Shown piece by piece: positions 12,196 through 23,805 of a stretch of 64,000 bases of DNA. The notes beneath the pieces were generated by a model, which saw nothing but the letters and a program-made list of their open reading frames with translations, made no database searches and had not been told where the DNA came from. The DNA comes from Limnanthes douglasii subsp. nivea (Eukaryota; Streptophyta; Magnoliopsida; Brassicales; Limnanthaceae): NCBI GenBank assembly GCA_036936605.1, contig JAUPFV010000004.1, positions 66,674,352 through 66,738,351 of the forward strand, in the 5' to 3' direction. Numbering within the stretch: position 1 is the first letter of the stretch; each line of letters starts with the position of its first letter. The position numbers were made by a program, and so were the translations under genes.

Positions 12196-12669
12196 AATCG
12201 AATGATAAGAGGGATGATACCAACTTTTGAAAATTGACATAAAAAAAGGATTGTCATTTGGTTTATTTGTCTTAATAATCCTAATATAAGATTTATACTT
12301 CATGCAACAAACATAACGTCCATTTCTGAAGAAAAAAAACTAGAGGATATGATAAGTTAAAGAAGAGCACGAGCTATGTTGGATAATAAAAAAAAATTAT
12401 TTTTTTGTCATACAAAATAGCACATCGATATAAAAATTAAAACTATATAAAATGTGATATAAATTAAAGTTTACATGTAGAAAAAAATGCACAAATTTAA
12501 ATCATTTATTATTATTAGGTGTGATTGAATACAATACATGACACATAATGAGGTATTTAAAAAAAATGAAGTATGCAATAAAGAAAAAGCTACACAAATA
12601 GTATAATAACTACATGATTTTGGATCCGTTAGGATGCATACAAACAAATATCGATTTACTTATTTTGAT
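12196..12669. other. AT-rich DNA, nothing recognised
   Basis: AT-rich spacer between the old Tat-like element and the hAT target site. No coding frame, RNA or repeat unit is visible. Confidence 0.5.
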
Positions 12670-12759
12670 ATGCTAATTAGAGGTGGTAAATGGTTCTAGA
12701 ACCACAGTTCAAAGCTGACAACCTGCTTAAGAACTGGCAGTTTACCTGCGAAACTGGCC

Positions 12760-12850
12760 CATTAGGACTGCAAACTGGCAGGACCGTAACCCGCCAGGAC
12801 CGCCAGACAGTTAGGACCGCATAAGGAGCAACCCGGCAGGACTGCGAAAC
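12760..12850 (-). repeat. Left subterminal repeats of hAT copy 1
   Basis: Several copies of a GC-rich ~16-bp unit (type GGCAGGACCGCAACCC) about 80-170 bp inside the left end. The same unit in the same direction is found near the right end (28690-28830). Subterminal short repeats in hAT elements are usually transposase binding sites; that role is inferred here. Confidence 0.75.
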
Positions 12851-13192
12851 CACGGTTTATTTGTAAAAAACCGCGGTTTATTGGTAAATATTATAAATAT
12901 TTTATTTATTTTATAACCAAAATATTATATTTAAAAAATATTGAGATATTGCATATTATTATAAAATTATTATTACATTTTTGTTAATATTAATTTGTTT
13001 TGGTTATTAATATTTTAAGTGTTGTAATTATTATATAGTCCAAAATTTTAAATATTACTTATGTTATTATCATATTTTGAATATTATTATTATGTTTTAA
13101 GATCTAATACAAAGCAAAACTATATCTTATCATGTTAAAATATTACAAATTCTATGGTTATAATTTTAATATTACATTTTGATTACTATTGT

Positions 13193-13484
13193 TGATAAGG
13201 AAATATATCCTTTAAGGACCTAAATGTAATTAATAAGGACTTAATTGATAAGTTTTATTAATATAGAGTGAAATTAGGCCTTATAAGAAATATAGGGGTT
13301 GAATTGTAAATATTTCTCTATGTAACCGTTTTTCTAACTAACTTACTCAGCCTATTTAAAGAGGCTGAAGAGGTTATTGACACCGAGAGAATAATCAGAA
13401 GCAAGATATTACTTTCACTACCTAAAATTCTCTCTGTGGATACTCGTGTTCTTTATTTTCTCAAATCAACTTTTATTCTTACCA
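13193..13484 (+). repeat. 5' LTR of the Tat element
   Basis: Starts TGATAAGG and ends TTACCA. It is the same length as the 3' LTR at 23290-23581. Differences are confined to a short 'aagttttat/aatgtctat' patch and two single bases. Confidence 0.95.
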
Positions 13485-13487
13485 AAT

Positions 13488-13505
13488 TGGCGCTAGAAAG
13501 AGGGG
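13488..13505 (+). promoter_or_regulatory. Primer-binding site of the Tat element
   Basis: TGGCGCTAGAAAGAGGGG starts three bases after the LTR end, the position where a host tRNA 3' end primes minus-strand DNA synthesis. I do not assign the tRNA with certainty. Confidence 0.7.
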
Positions 13506-13544
13506 ACGAAGATACCTTGATCGATAGATTAAAAATCGAGTCTC

Positions 13545-13668
13545 AAGTTTTTTCATTTTCTGAAGCATTTCGTTCGAGTTTTTTCGTTTTCTGAAGCATT
13601 TCGTTCGAGTTTTTTCGTTTTCAGAAGCATTTCGTTCGAGTTTTTTTCGTTTTCTGGAGTATTTTGTT
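13545..13668 (+). repeat. 31-bp tandem repeat in the Tat leader, ~4 units
   Basis: The unit 'gaagcatttcgttcgag' plus a T-rich 'ttttttcgttttct' recurs at exactly 31-bp steps (about 13562, 13592, 13623, 13655). It lies in the untranslated leader just before gag. Confidence 0.9.
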
Positions 13669-13688
13669 TAGATTTTCGTTGACCGGAG

Positions 13689-16600
13689 ATGAATTCAGAA
13701 GAAGGTGACAATTCGTCTGTTCGAAAGGCTATGGGAACACTGAAATCTGATCTGCAAGAAAAAGAAGCAGGTGAACCAGTTCCGATTCAATCCAATCAAT
13801 TCGATTTTGAAGGAAAAATGAAGGAGTTGATAAGAAAGGTGGCAGAGCTTGATGAGTTTGCTCAAATGAAGCAAGCTAATGATAACACTAAACTCAGGTC
13901 TGAAATATCCAGAGGTGCTCAAGATGATCAGTTGGATCAGTCGAATGACGACGATGATGTTCAAGATACTCGACGTAAAATACGACTTGAGCGTAGGAAT
14001 GAGCACAGTGGAATGAAGAAGAAGGGAAAGTTGCAGAAGCGACGATATGAGTATTCTAGTGAAGAAGATGATGAGGATTCGGAATCGGATGAGACACCGA
14101 GATATAAGCATTTTCGAGGTCATTCAAGAGAGCGAGAATATGAATTAAGGCCAGCTAAAGTGTATAAGAAGGAAAGGCGAGTGAATTCTCCTCGGAAAGT
14201 GTATTCGCCTCGGAAATATGTCGGGGAGCCAAGTTTGTATGCTACTGTGGGAATGAGGAACGAGGACCAGTATGTTCAAGGTGTGGATTGGAGGGATTCA
14301 CCGTTGATTCGTGAGATCAGATCTGTACCGCTTCCGAGGCGGTTTGACATTTCTAAAATTGATAAGTTCGATGGAACTCAAGATCCCGATGATCATATAG
14401 AACAATTCAAGAACTATATGACCAACTTCGAGGACGATGATAGGCTGGTTTGCAGGGCCTTCTCTCAGACATTCAAAGGAACTGCATTAAAATGGTATAA
14501 TAAGATTCCTAAGGAGTCTATTGCAAATTTTAGAGACTTCTACACAGCTTTTCGAAGACAGTTTGTGAGAAGCAAAGAAATGAGAGCTAATGGAGATACA
14601 ATAATACAATGTAAGAAAGCTGTGGGAGAAAAGCTGAAGGATTATACCAAGAGATTTGTGTCGACAAAAGCGGGATTAGATGACTGTGAGGAATTGGTGG
14701 CTATGGCGGCGTTTCGACAAGGATTGCTGCCTGGAGATTTAGCCGATGAGATAACAAGGCATAGAGCATTAACGTTTGGAGCTCTCATGGCCCAGGTTGA
14801 AGACCAGATCAAGGTCGAAGAGTCCACTCGAGTTCGAGGAGGAAATGTTGTTGTTCAGAAAGGGAATGCTCAGGGGGGAAATAACCAAGCGAACTCCTTG
14901 AATAACAGCTCGTCGAGGGCGAGGGGCAATCAAAATGTTATTTACCGAGGAGGTTCGAGTTCGTATCAAGGGGGTGCTAATCATCACAACTTTAGTAATC
15001 AATACCAGTTCAAACCAAGATCTAATGTATGGGTGAAACCAGAATATTATGCAGATTTGACTGAAAGTGTGGCATCGATATATGAAAAAAGCAAGGGAAC
15101 AGTAAATTTTAGAAAGCCAGCAGCGATTAATAGACCAAGGGAGGAGCGCAATAACAAGTACTGCAGGTATCATGATGATATTGGGCATGATACAAATGAT
15201 TGTATTGCTTTGAAGAATGAGATGCAGGTTCTGATAGAAAATGGAAAGCTGTTGGAGTATGTAAAAAAGAATGCTAAAGCTGTAACTCAAAATATTGGTA
15301 ATCCTAACTCTAAGCAGGAAACTGCACTGATGATTTTAGATGCTGCAGGTGATGAGTTTGATGTGGCTTCGGAATATGTCGACCCAGACCCTAGTCGGTT
15401 ATTGTTGATGTCAGTAGATGAGCCGAAGTGTGAGGGACGTGTTCGAGATTTGTGTGCCTTCTTTGAGTCACTGACAATATTTGGAGGAGATTCAATGACT
15501 AACAACACTAACAATTCGAGGAAGAGGCATATAGTGAATTTAACGCGTCAAATTGAAGGAGGAGCATCAGTACACCTAAGCAGCAAGAAGGATGTTCCTT
15601 TTATAATTTTCGATGGGGATGACCTGAGAGGAATTACTGGGCCACATGAAGATGCAGTGGTCATTGGAGCAGAAGTGTGCGGGGTGGAAATTCGACGAGT
15701 GTTAATTGACACTGGAAGCTCTGCTAATGTGTTGTTCAAATCAACATATGATAGACTAACTGCTCCGCCTCGGATAGAAAGGTCAGAAAGAACTATCATT
15801 GGGTTTACTGGCGCAATAGCAAATGTGATAGGGGAGTTCGAATGTGAGATTTCTTTGGGAAAAGGGCCTTTCAAAAAGAAAGTACAAGTACTTTTTATGG
15901 TGGTAGATTGTCCATCGAGCTACAACGCTATTTTTGGAAGGTCATGGCTGGCTAAAATGTAAGCTATAGTTTCCACGGTTCATCAATGTTTGAAGTATGT
16001 GGTCGGAGATCGAATCGGCGTAGTTCGAAGTGACCAAAAGGTGGCTAGAGAGTGTTACGCTGCTGCATTTAGGCTACGTGGCAAAAGTACTGATGATCCG
16101 ATGGAGAATTAGAAGTTTGGGGGGTTGTCTTCTAGTGGTACAAATGAGGGAATTGATGATCCGAGGTCAACCCCGAGTTCTGTGGTGGTAAGTGAAGAAA
16201 TAGAAGAATACATTTTCAGTAATGGCAAAGTACTTCGAATTGGGACTTTATTGTCTTTATCAATGCGAGAAAAATTGTTGAATTTTTTGTCTGAGAATTT
16301 GGATGTATTTGCTTGGAGGTTCGAGGATGTAGTGGGGGTCCCAAGTGATATCATATGTCATAGCTTGGCAGTGGATCCGAAGATCAAGCCGATAATTCAA
16401 AAAAGAAGAGCTTTTTTGTTGGAAAAATCTGAGGCCATAGTTGATGAGGTAGATCGATTGTATAAGATAGGGCATATCAGGGAGTCCAATTATCCGAGGT
16501 GGACGGCTAATCCTGTGGTGGTGAAAAAGAAGAGCGGAAAATGGATAATGTGTGTAGACTTCACAGATTTAAACATAGCATGCCCAAAAGATCCTTTTCC

Positions 16601-19418
16601 AGTGCCTCGAATTGACCAGTTAGTGGATTCAACTTCTGGAAATAAAATCTTGACATTTATGGATGCATTTTCAGGGTATAATCAGATTCGAATGAATCCA
16701 GAGGATGAAGAAAGCACAACTTTTATCACCGATCGAGGGTTACATTGTTATAGAGTGATGCCGTTTGGATTAAAAAATGCTGGGTCTACATATCAAAAGC
16801 TGATGAATAAGGCGTTTGCTTCACAAATAGGGAGGAATATCGAAGTGTACATCGATGATATGCTTGTTAAGAGCAAAAGTGATGATGAACACATTGATGA
16901 TTTAGAAGAGACGTTTTTGAATCTCAGAGCCATACAATTGAAGTTGAACCCAGAAAAATGTACATTTGGAGTCCGATCTGGTAAGTTTCTAGGGTACATG
17001 ATTAGTGAAAGAGGAATCGAAGTGGACCCAGAATAGTTGAAGGCTCTGATATCAATGTCTTCACCTCGGAATATCAAAGAAGTGCAAATGTTAACGGGCA
17101 GGTTAGCAGCTTTGAACAGATTCATTTCTCGTTTTTCAGATAAGTGCATGCCTTTTTTCCAGGTGCTGCGTCGACCAAATAATTTTGAGTGGACTTCGAA
17201 TTGTGAAGAAGCTTTTGTGAAGATAAAAAATCTTTTGTCCTCTCCTGAAATATTATCAAAGCCTCGAAAGGGTGAGCAATTATTTTTGTATATAGCAGTA
17301 TCGGATTATGCAGTAAGTGCAGTCATGGTTAGTGAAGATACGAGGGTTTCGAAGCTTGTCTATTATGTCAGTAAAAGTTTGGTTGATGCTGAGAAACGTT
17401 ATTTGAAGCTCGAAAAATTGGCACTGTGTATAGTAGTAGCAGCGAGAAAAATGCGTCCTTACTTCCAGGCACATACGATTGTGGTTCGAACTTCATATCC
17501 ATTGAAAAATGTGTTGCAAAAGCCAGATATCTCAGGAAGGATGACTAAGTGGTCTGTAGAACTAGGAGATTTCGATGTGTTATTCTCTCCTAGAACGGCT
17601 ATCAAAGCTCAAGCCTTAGCAGATTTCTTGGTTGAGTTCCATTCGAGCAGACCCGAAGAGAAAAATGGTGAAAAAGTGAACACGAATCCGACGTGGACGA
17701 TACGAACTGATGGGGGATCCAGTAATAAAGGGTCGAGTGCAGGAGTTGAATTGGTGGCACCAACAGGGGAGTTTATGTTTCAAGCTATAAAATTTGGATT
17801 TCATGCTTCGAATAATGAAGCTGAATATGAAGCCGTGCTAGCAGGGTTGCGGTTAGCAAAGATTTGTGGAGCAATATTCGTGCGCTTAGAAACAGATTCG
17901 CAGTTGGTAGTTAACCATGTTAAAGGGGTGTCAGAAGCTAAAAAGGATCGTTTGGTTTTGTATTTGCAAGAGCTACGAGGTATGATGGCACAATTTGAAA
18001 ATGTCGAGGTGGAGCATATTCGAAGAGGTAACAACACAGGGGCTGATTCTTTAGCAACAATGGCTTACTCTGAAGAATATCCATGGATTGTAACACAACT
18101 ATTGCCCTCGATTATATCAAGTTCTTAGCAATGTGAATTTGTTGAGGAGGTAGTAAATGATCCGAAGCTCGTTCGAGGTGATTGGAGGATTGATTTGTTA
18201 AACTTTATTTCGAAGGGAATACTACCTCTTGATAAACACTTGCTCAAGAAAATAAAGTATAAAGATCTTGGTTATGTGGTATTAGATGGGGTATTGTACA
18301 AGAGATCTGCGTCGAAACCTTTGTTACGGTGTTTGAGTAAGCAAGAGTCTCAAAACATTCTATCTCAATTACATGATGGAGATGGGTCAGCTCATTGTGG
18401 ATTCAAAGCTTTAACGCGTAGGGTATTGTTGGCAGGGTATTACTGGCCTACCATATTGCAGGATGCCAAGTTATTAGTTCGAAGCTGTGATACTTGTCAG
18501 AGATATGCAAATTTAATACATAAACCAGCAGTACCCCTAATGACAATATCAGAGGCGGTTCCTTTCGATAGGTGGGGGATTGATTTAGTAGGACCATTAC
18601 CTATGGCTTCAGGTGGAAGACAGATGATTATTGTTGCGGTTGATTATTTTTCGAAGTGGGCAGAAGCAGAACCTTTAGCTGGGACAAAAGCTAAGTATGT
18701 AATCAAATTTATTCAAAGTAACATCTGCTACCGTTTTGGAATTCCTCGAAAAATAACAACGGACAACGGTCCTCAATTTAATAACAAGGAAATGGATTCT
18801 TTTTGCTCTTCGAAAGGAATACAACAATGCTTTTCTACTCCTTTCCACCCCCAAGCAAATGGGCAGGTAGAAGTTACAAATAGATCTATTTTGGAGGGTT
18901 TAAAGAAAAATTTGGCAGGAGCAGCAGGGAAATGGCCAAATTATCTTCAAGAAGTGTTGTGGGCATATCGAACAACCCCTAGAGAGGCCACAAAGGAGAC
19001 TCCTTTCTCTTTGGTGTATGGAATGGACGCTGTGTGCCCTGCTGAATCTACATTGCCTTCCTACAGGTTATTACGATATTCCGACGTGGATAATGATGAA
19101 GCTAGAAGGGTTGAGCTTGATTTGTTAGAGGAAAAAAGGGTTAAAGCGCATTTAAATGTGGTTCATTATCAAACCTTAATGAGAAGCAGATACGATGCTA
19201 AAGTTAAGAAGAGAGAATTCAAAGTTGGCGATCGGGTGTTGCGAAAAGTATTTCTTCATACTAAGGACAAACACCTCGGAAAATTGGCTCCGAATTGGGA
19301 GGGTCCTTATGAAGTCAAAATGAAGGTCAAGCCAGGTTCCTACAGGTTGTCTGATCGCGAGGGGAGGATGCTCAAGCACCCTTGGAATATAGAGCATTTG
19401 AAATTGTACTGTGAGTAA
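13689..19418 (+). pseudogene. Tat gag-pro-RT-RNaseH-aRH-integrase reading frame with 4 stops
   Basis: A single frame runs the whole length, interrupted only by TAA at 15960, TAG near 16109, TAG at 17034 and TAG at 18126. Gag (to about residue 560) has DPDDHIEQFKNYM and a zinc knuckle of the C-x2-H-x4-GH-x4-C kind (CRYHDDIGHDTNDC). The protease has LIDTGSSANVLF. RT has IACPKDPFPVPRIDQL, FMDAFSGYNQI and the catalytic YIDDM. RNase H is followed by a second, archaeal-type RNase H (RTDGGSSNKG, NNEAEYEAVLAGL), which marks the Tat lineage. Integrase has HCG...CDTCQ, IDLVGP, TDNGPQF and FHPQANGQVE. The stop at 17034 replaces a position that is usually Q, consistent with C-to-T decay. There is no frameshift. 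Confidence 0.95.
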
Positions 19419-19650
19419 AATCAAACTTCGAATTTTTGTAAAACAGGCATACTCTTTCCTTATCTGTTGGCCCAGAAAGGTTTTAACGAGGTGTCTGGTT
19501 AATATTGAATTTTTTAATAAAATTTCTTTTGGCCATTGGTTGTTTAGTATGATGAGTGATTTATTATTTTGGTGACTTGGCAAAGACTGATCATCTTTGA
19601 AAGTTGACCAAGAGTAATTTTCCGAAGCAATAGCTTTGAAGAAACAACCA

Positions 19651-19820
19651 AATTTTCGAGGTGCCACGTCTTATGAGTGCATCTAATTTTCGAGGTGCCA
19701 CGTCTTATAAGTGCATCTAATTTTCGAGGTGCCACGTCTTATGAGTGCATCTAATTTTCGAGGTGCTACGCTTTATAAGTGCATCTAATTTTCGAGATGG
19801 CATATTTTATAAGTGCAACA
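19651..19820 (+). repeat. 34-bp tandem repeat, 5 units
   Basis: Unit 'aattttcgaggtgccacg' plus 'tcttatgagtgcatct' at exact 34-bp steps (19651, 19685, 19719, 19753, 19787). The last two units are more diverged. It lies in the gap between the integrase and the antisense gene, so it falls in the 3' region of both transcripts. Confidence 0.95.
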
Positions 19821-19940
19821 AAGATTTGAAATATTAAGAAAGTTGCTTGTCTCATTGGATAAAAGGTGAGGCTTACAAAAAAGGACAGACTACTTAATTA
19901 AAACACACAAAAAACAAACACGACATATGTAAACTATTGA

Positions 19941-22712
19941 TTAATCCTCTTCTTCCGATGACCCGTCAGAAGCGTCACTTTCTTCTGAAGAGCTTGATGG
20001 TACTTCGAATGCCTCTTTTGGACGATCATTCTCTGGGACTTGCTTCCAAAATTCTGTTAAGTTTAGCCTTGGGTAGGCAGCATGGATTTCTCGAAGAAGA
20101 TTATTAGCTGTATCGATTTCAGCCTTTCTGATACCTTCAAGCATCACAGAACCAACAACAGCTTCGGCTTTTTTGACATCAGATTTATTTTCTTCCTCGA
20201 ATCCTGTTCGAAGCGTAGTCAATTGAGTTTGGCAATTATCCAATTTTTCTTGAATTTCCTTAACAAGTTTCTCAGCGTCGGTAGATTTTTTCTTTTCCAC
20301 AGAAATAGCAGTAGAATGTTGAGAATTCAGATTTTCAAGAGTCAGTCGATGAGAAGCCTCCAGAGCTTCGATTTTTTCTTTGTGCTCCTTAAGAAGCTTT
20401 CCTTTCTCAGCTTCGAAATTTTGAAGTGCTTCATTCTTCGAAGCTTTTTCAGAGTCTGTTTCTTTTTTGCTCTTAACTAATTCTTGTGCAAGGAGCTCCA
20501 ATTGGGTATGTGAATTTTTTACTTCTTCACACAATTTTTTGGCTGCAGCACTTAAGTTATCAAAAGGTCGAAGAATTGAAGTTACCTCATCGAATCTGTC
20601 TGGATTGGGCAAGTTTGATGGGTGGTGATGAACAGGAACAATTGCGTTAGATATTGAAGCCATGGCAGCCCCAGTAGAAGTTGATGGAATGGTGTTGGTA
20701 GGCTGAGAGCCTTCACCAGTGAATGCAAAATCCCCGCTTGAGTTTAAGTCTTCGAGGTTAAGGTAATCATCTACTTGGCTATCTCCTAATGCCAATCCCC
20801 CTTGAGGATTTTCTTCAATAAAAGTTTTCCCATGCACCTCGGAAGCCAGTACCTCTTCGAGCATGTCAGCCTCGTTCTTTTTCTTTGGAGTGGCGGACTT
20901 GCTCTTTTTCTTCTTTGGAGTGTTGCTTTCCTTCTTTTTCTTAAGTGCAGGTTCGTCTTCTTCGGATATAGGGGAAAGTTGAGATGCAGGCATTTTTCGT
21001 TTCCCTGCACGCTTCGAAGTTTTGGAAGGATTAGCTTTGCTTGTGTTGGCTTTTTTGAGGGTTAGCTTTACCTTCTTTTTTAGTGGCAGATGACTGTCAC
21101 TTCGATTCCTGGTGGGAAGGTAGGTCTTCCCATCTGGTGCGAGTATTCTTTGGACTGCTATGATGGGATCTGGGGGGGACATCGGATCTTCGGGGAAGTC
21201 AGCTCCCAAGGTTATGCGCCATAGATGGCTGTTGACGAAGTTGATTGGTTGAAAGGCTGAGTGAAAGCCATTTCCCCAGGCTTTCTCTGCCCATTCAGCC
21301 ATTCTCTGGAAGATGACCTTTGCAGTTTTTCGACGACTTTTGAATCTCCTCGGAATTTCTGAAAAGAGAATAAATAGTTGATTATCGACGGCTAGCCTTA
21401 ATAAGTTAAAAAATGTTAACAATACAATAATGATTTACTTACTGATATCTCTCCAGGTGAGAGTAAGTTTTGAGGGGTTGTCATCGGAAATCTCTTTGCC
21501 ATTTTCCCAAGCTCCTGATAAGAAGACAAACCTTTGTTTCCAAAATTTATCAGCTTCGAGGAGGTCATCGATAATCTTCAGATCATCCTCCAGTGTTAGG
21601 TAGTAGAATGGTAAGACTGGCCCATTTGAGATTTTGGTCAGTGAGATGAAGTCTTCAATTTCGAGGGGGATGCCTCCTAGCCTCGACACCATAATGGCGG
21701 AGAATAAAGTGAATAGTTGGTTTGGGGTAACCTGTGTTGGGCACAACTTAAGAATTTTGAAGTACTTTACAATCATTGGATCGAGGGGAAATCGAAGTCC
21801 CCAGTTGAAGAGCTCAGGATAGACTACTAGTTCATTCTTCTGACAGCTCAGAGGTGTTTCTCCTTCTACTGGTAGTCGAAGAGCCATGTTATCTGTTAAT
21901 CCCCACAGTTTTTTGAGTTCCTCTTTTTCTGATTCGAGGTAGTAAGTATAGGGTACATTTTTTAGGACAAGAATGTACCGAGGAGAAAGTAATTGAAGAT
22001 TCTCTTGAACCAAGGCAGCAACATCCTCAGGGAGTGTAATGAGAGGTTTCTTTCCTCGATTTTTCTTCGGAGGGATTACCCCGTCAGCCTCGGATTCCTC
22101 TTCGGCATCAGATTCAGTGGCATCAGAATCATTTTCTTTGTTATTGTCCTCATCGGTGGCTTCATTGTGACGACTTCGAATTTGAGTCTCCGTTTGAGTC
22201 ACAAGAATTGGTTGACTATTCTCTGGTATAACGTCAACCACTTCTTGTGGGGGAGGAGAAGAGGTTTCTGCATCATCACCCATTGCTAGAAAGGTTGACT
22301 TCTTGTTAAGATTAACTCTAGTTGCTTCGAATCGTAGGATAGGTGATTTGGGTTGTAGTTTTTTAGAAGTTGGTGGTTTGTCAAAAGTAACAGCCTTAGA
22401 TTTTCGATGTGGTCTTAATGATGGGGAAGTGGGTAGATTTGGAGGAGGAGAAGGTTGTTGGTTAGATTCTGTGTTTAAAGCTAGAGATGAAGTAGCAAGA
22501 TTGGGATCGAAGTTACCGTACTTGAAGGTGGTAAGGGAAGAGTGAGGACCGTTGTAGATCAACCCAGCTGCTCTGTATTCTTCAGCTCTCTCTCCAATAC
22601 AAAGATAATCGTAGGCACCGAATACTTGATTACTAGAACCAGGGAAGAGAGATTTCTTGGCTGTTCTTGGTTTTCTGGGTTTAGATCTTTTGTATTTGGG
22701 ATATCTTCTCAT
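19941..22712 (-). CDS. Spliced antisense gene of the Tat element (two exons)
   Basis: Exon 1 is 22712-21443 and exon 2 is 21358-19941. The 84-bp intron has GTAAGT at its start and a pyrimidine-rich TTCTCTTTTCAG at its end, and the join keeps frame, giving about 895 residues. The N-terminal third is basic then low-complexity and acidic. A globular middle (around MALRLPVEGETPLSCQKNEL and WGLRFPLDPMIVKYFK) resembles the 'putative gypsy-type transposon' domain found in plant retroelements. The C-terminal part has lysine-rich tracts, a long coiled coil and an acidic serine-rich tail. Tat elements are known to carry extra ORFs antisense to pol; their function is not established. No stop interrupts it, unlike the sense polyprotein. 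Confidence 0.85.
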
Positions 22713-22885
22713 ACAATAGGTATTGATCTGAGAGGTTGTTTTAATGGCTGAACAAGGTGGAGTTTTTGAAGAACAGGATGAAAATGGCTTGAAGGTTGAT
22801 GAAGAGTAGGATGAAGATGAAGAACAGGATGAAGATGACTTTGAAGTAATTTATCTAAAAAGTTCTTAGTGAAGGTAGAGCTGGG

Positions 22886-22893
22886 TATTTATA
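22886..22893 (-). promoter_or_regulatory. TATA box of the Tat antisense gene
   Basis: TATAAATA on the reverse strand about 175 bp upstream of the ATG at 22712. The antisense gene therefore seems to have its own promoter, apart from the LTRs. Confidence 0.6.
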
Positions 22894-23289
22894 GTTAAAA
22901 GAAATGACGTTGAGAATTTGAAGAGGCAAAACCAGTGAGTTGCTCTCATTGGGTGGAATGTGAAACGTAAAGGAAACGTGTAGTGTCATAGACCTATCAA
23001 GAAGGGTCTAGTCAGTCTTTCAAGTAGGGATCAGAAAATTCGAAGCATAAGCAAAATTATGTCTCTAGTAACAATATTCGAAGTAAAGGCAGGGTTGCAT
23101 TTCAAGTTAGCAGGTTCGAAGTGATTGGGGAATTTATTTGCACTTATTCTTAAATTCGAAGAGAAGTTGCAAGTCATTGGGCTTAATCATAATGAAGAGG
23201 CGAAATGAAGGAAGTTGTATTTACTTGGAGTAAAGTCCGAAGAGCGAATAGTTCTTATAAATTGTCTGTATAAGAACTAGGGGAGCTAC

Positions 23290-23581
23290 TGATAAGGAAA
23301 TATATCCTTTAAGGACCTAAATGTAATTAATAAGGACTTAATTGATAATGTCTATTAATATAGAGTGAAATTAGGCCTTATAAGAAATATAGGGGTTGAA
23401 TTGTAAATATTTCTCTATGTAACCGTTTTTCTAACTAACTTACTCAGCCTATTTAAAGAGGCTGAAGAGGTTATTGACACCGAGAAAATAATCAGAAGCA
23501 AGATATTACTTTCACTACCTAAAATTCTCTCTGTGGATACTTGTGTTCTTTATTTTCTCAAATCAACTTTTATTCTTACCA
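23290..23581 (+). repeat. 3' LTR of the Tat element
   Basis: 292 bp, TGATAAGG to TTACCA, paired with 13193-13484. It is preceded by a purine run suited to plus-strand priming. Confidence 0.95.
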
Positions 23582-23805
23582 ATTTGATTTGGTTTTAAAT
23601 TTTACAAGTGTTTGTTATTATTTTTTAAACCAATATTATATCTTATGAAGTTATAAGTATTTCATAATACAGTTGTTGTTATTATAATAAAAGGTAAAGT
23701 CATTTTTGGATAATTTAGCCATTCACAATTTATACTCTTGCGGGTCAGGAGTTGTACAAATGTTTTCAAATTACAATACAAAATAGCAAAAAACTATTAC
23801 AAACA

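Larger units (their letters stand above)
13193..23581 (+). mobile_element. Full-length Ty3/gypsy Tat-lineage retrotransposon
   Basis: A 10,389-bp element with 292-bp LTRs that differ at about five positions (roughly 98% identical). It contains a primer-binding site, a gag-pro-pol reading frame, an extra RNase H domain typical of Tat, a 34-bp tandem array, an antisense spliced gene, and a purine run (AGGGGAGC) just before the 3' LTR. It sits inside hAT copy 1. The empty site is visible in hAT copy 2 near 35610, on the other strand. Comparison gives a target duplication of ATTGT, with one base lost on the 3' side (ATTGT before 13193, 'atttgattt' after 23581). Four in-frame stops make it non-autonomous now. 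Confidence 0.95.

Noticed and set aside
20082..22751. Plus-strand frames opposite the Tat antisense gene
   Set aside because: They mirror the lysine/serine-rich antisense exons, lack motifs, and the reverse strand has splicing and a TATA box.
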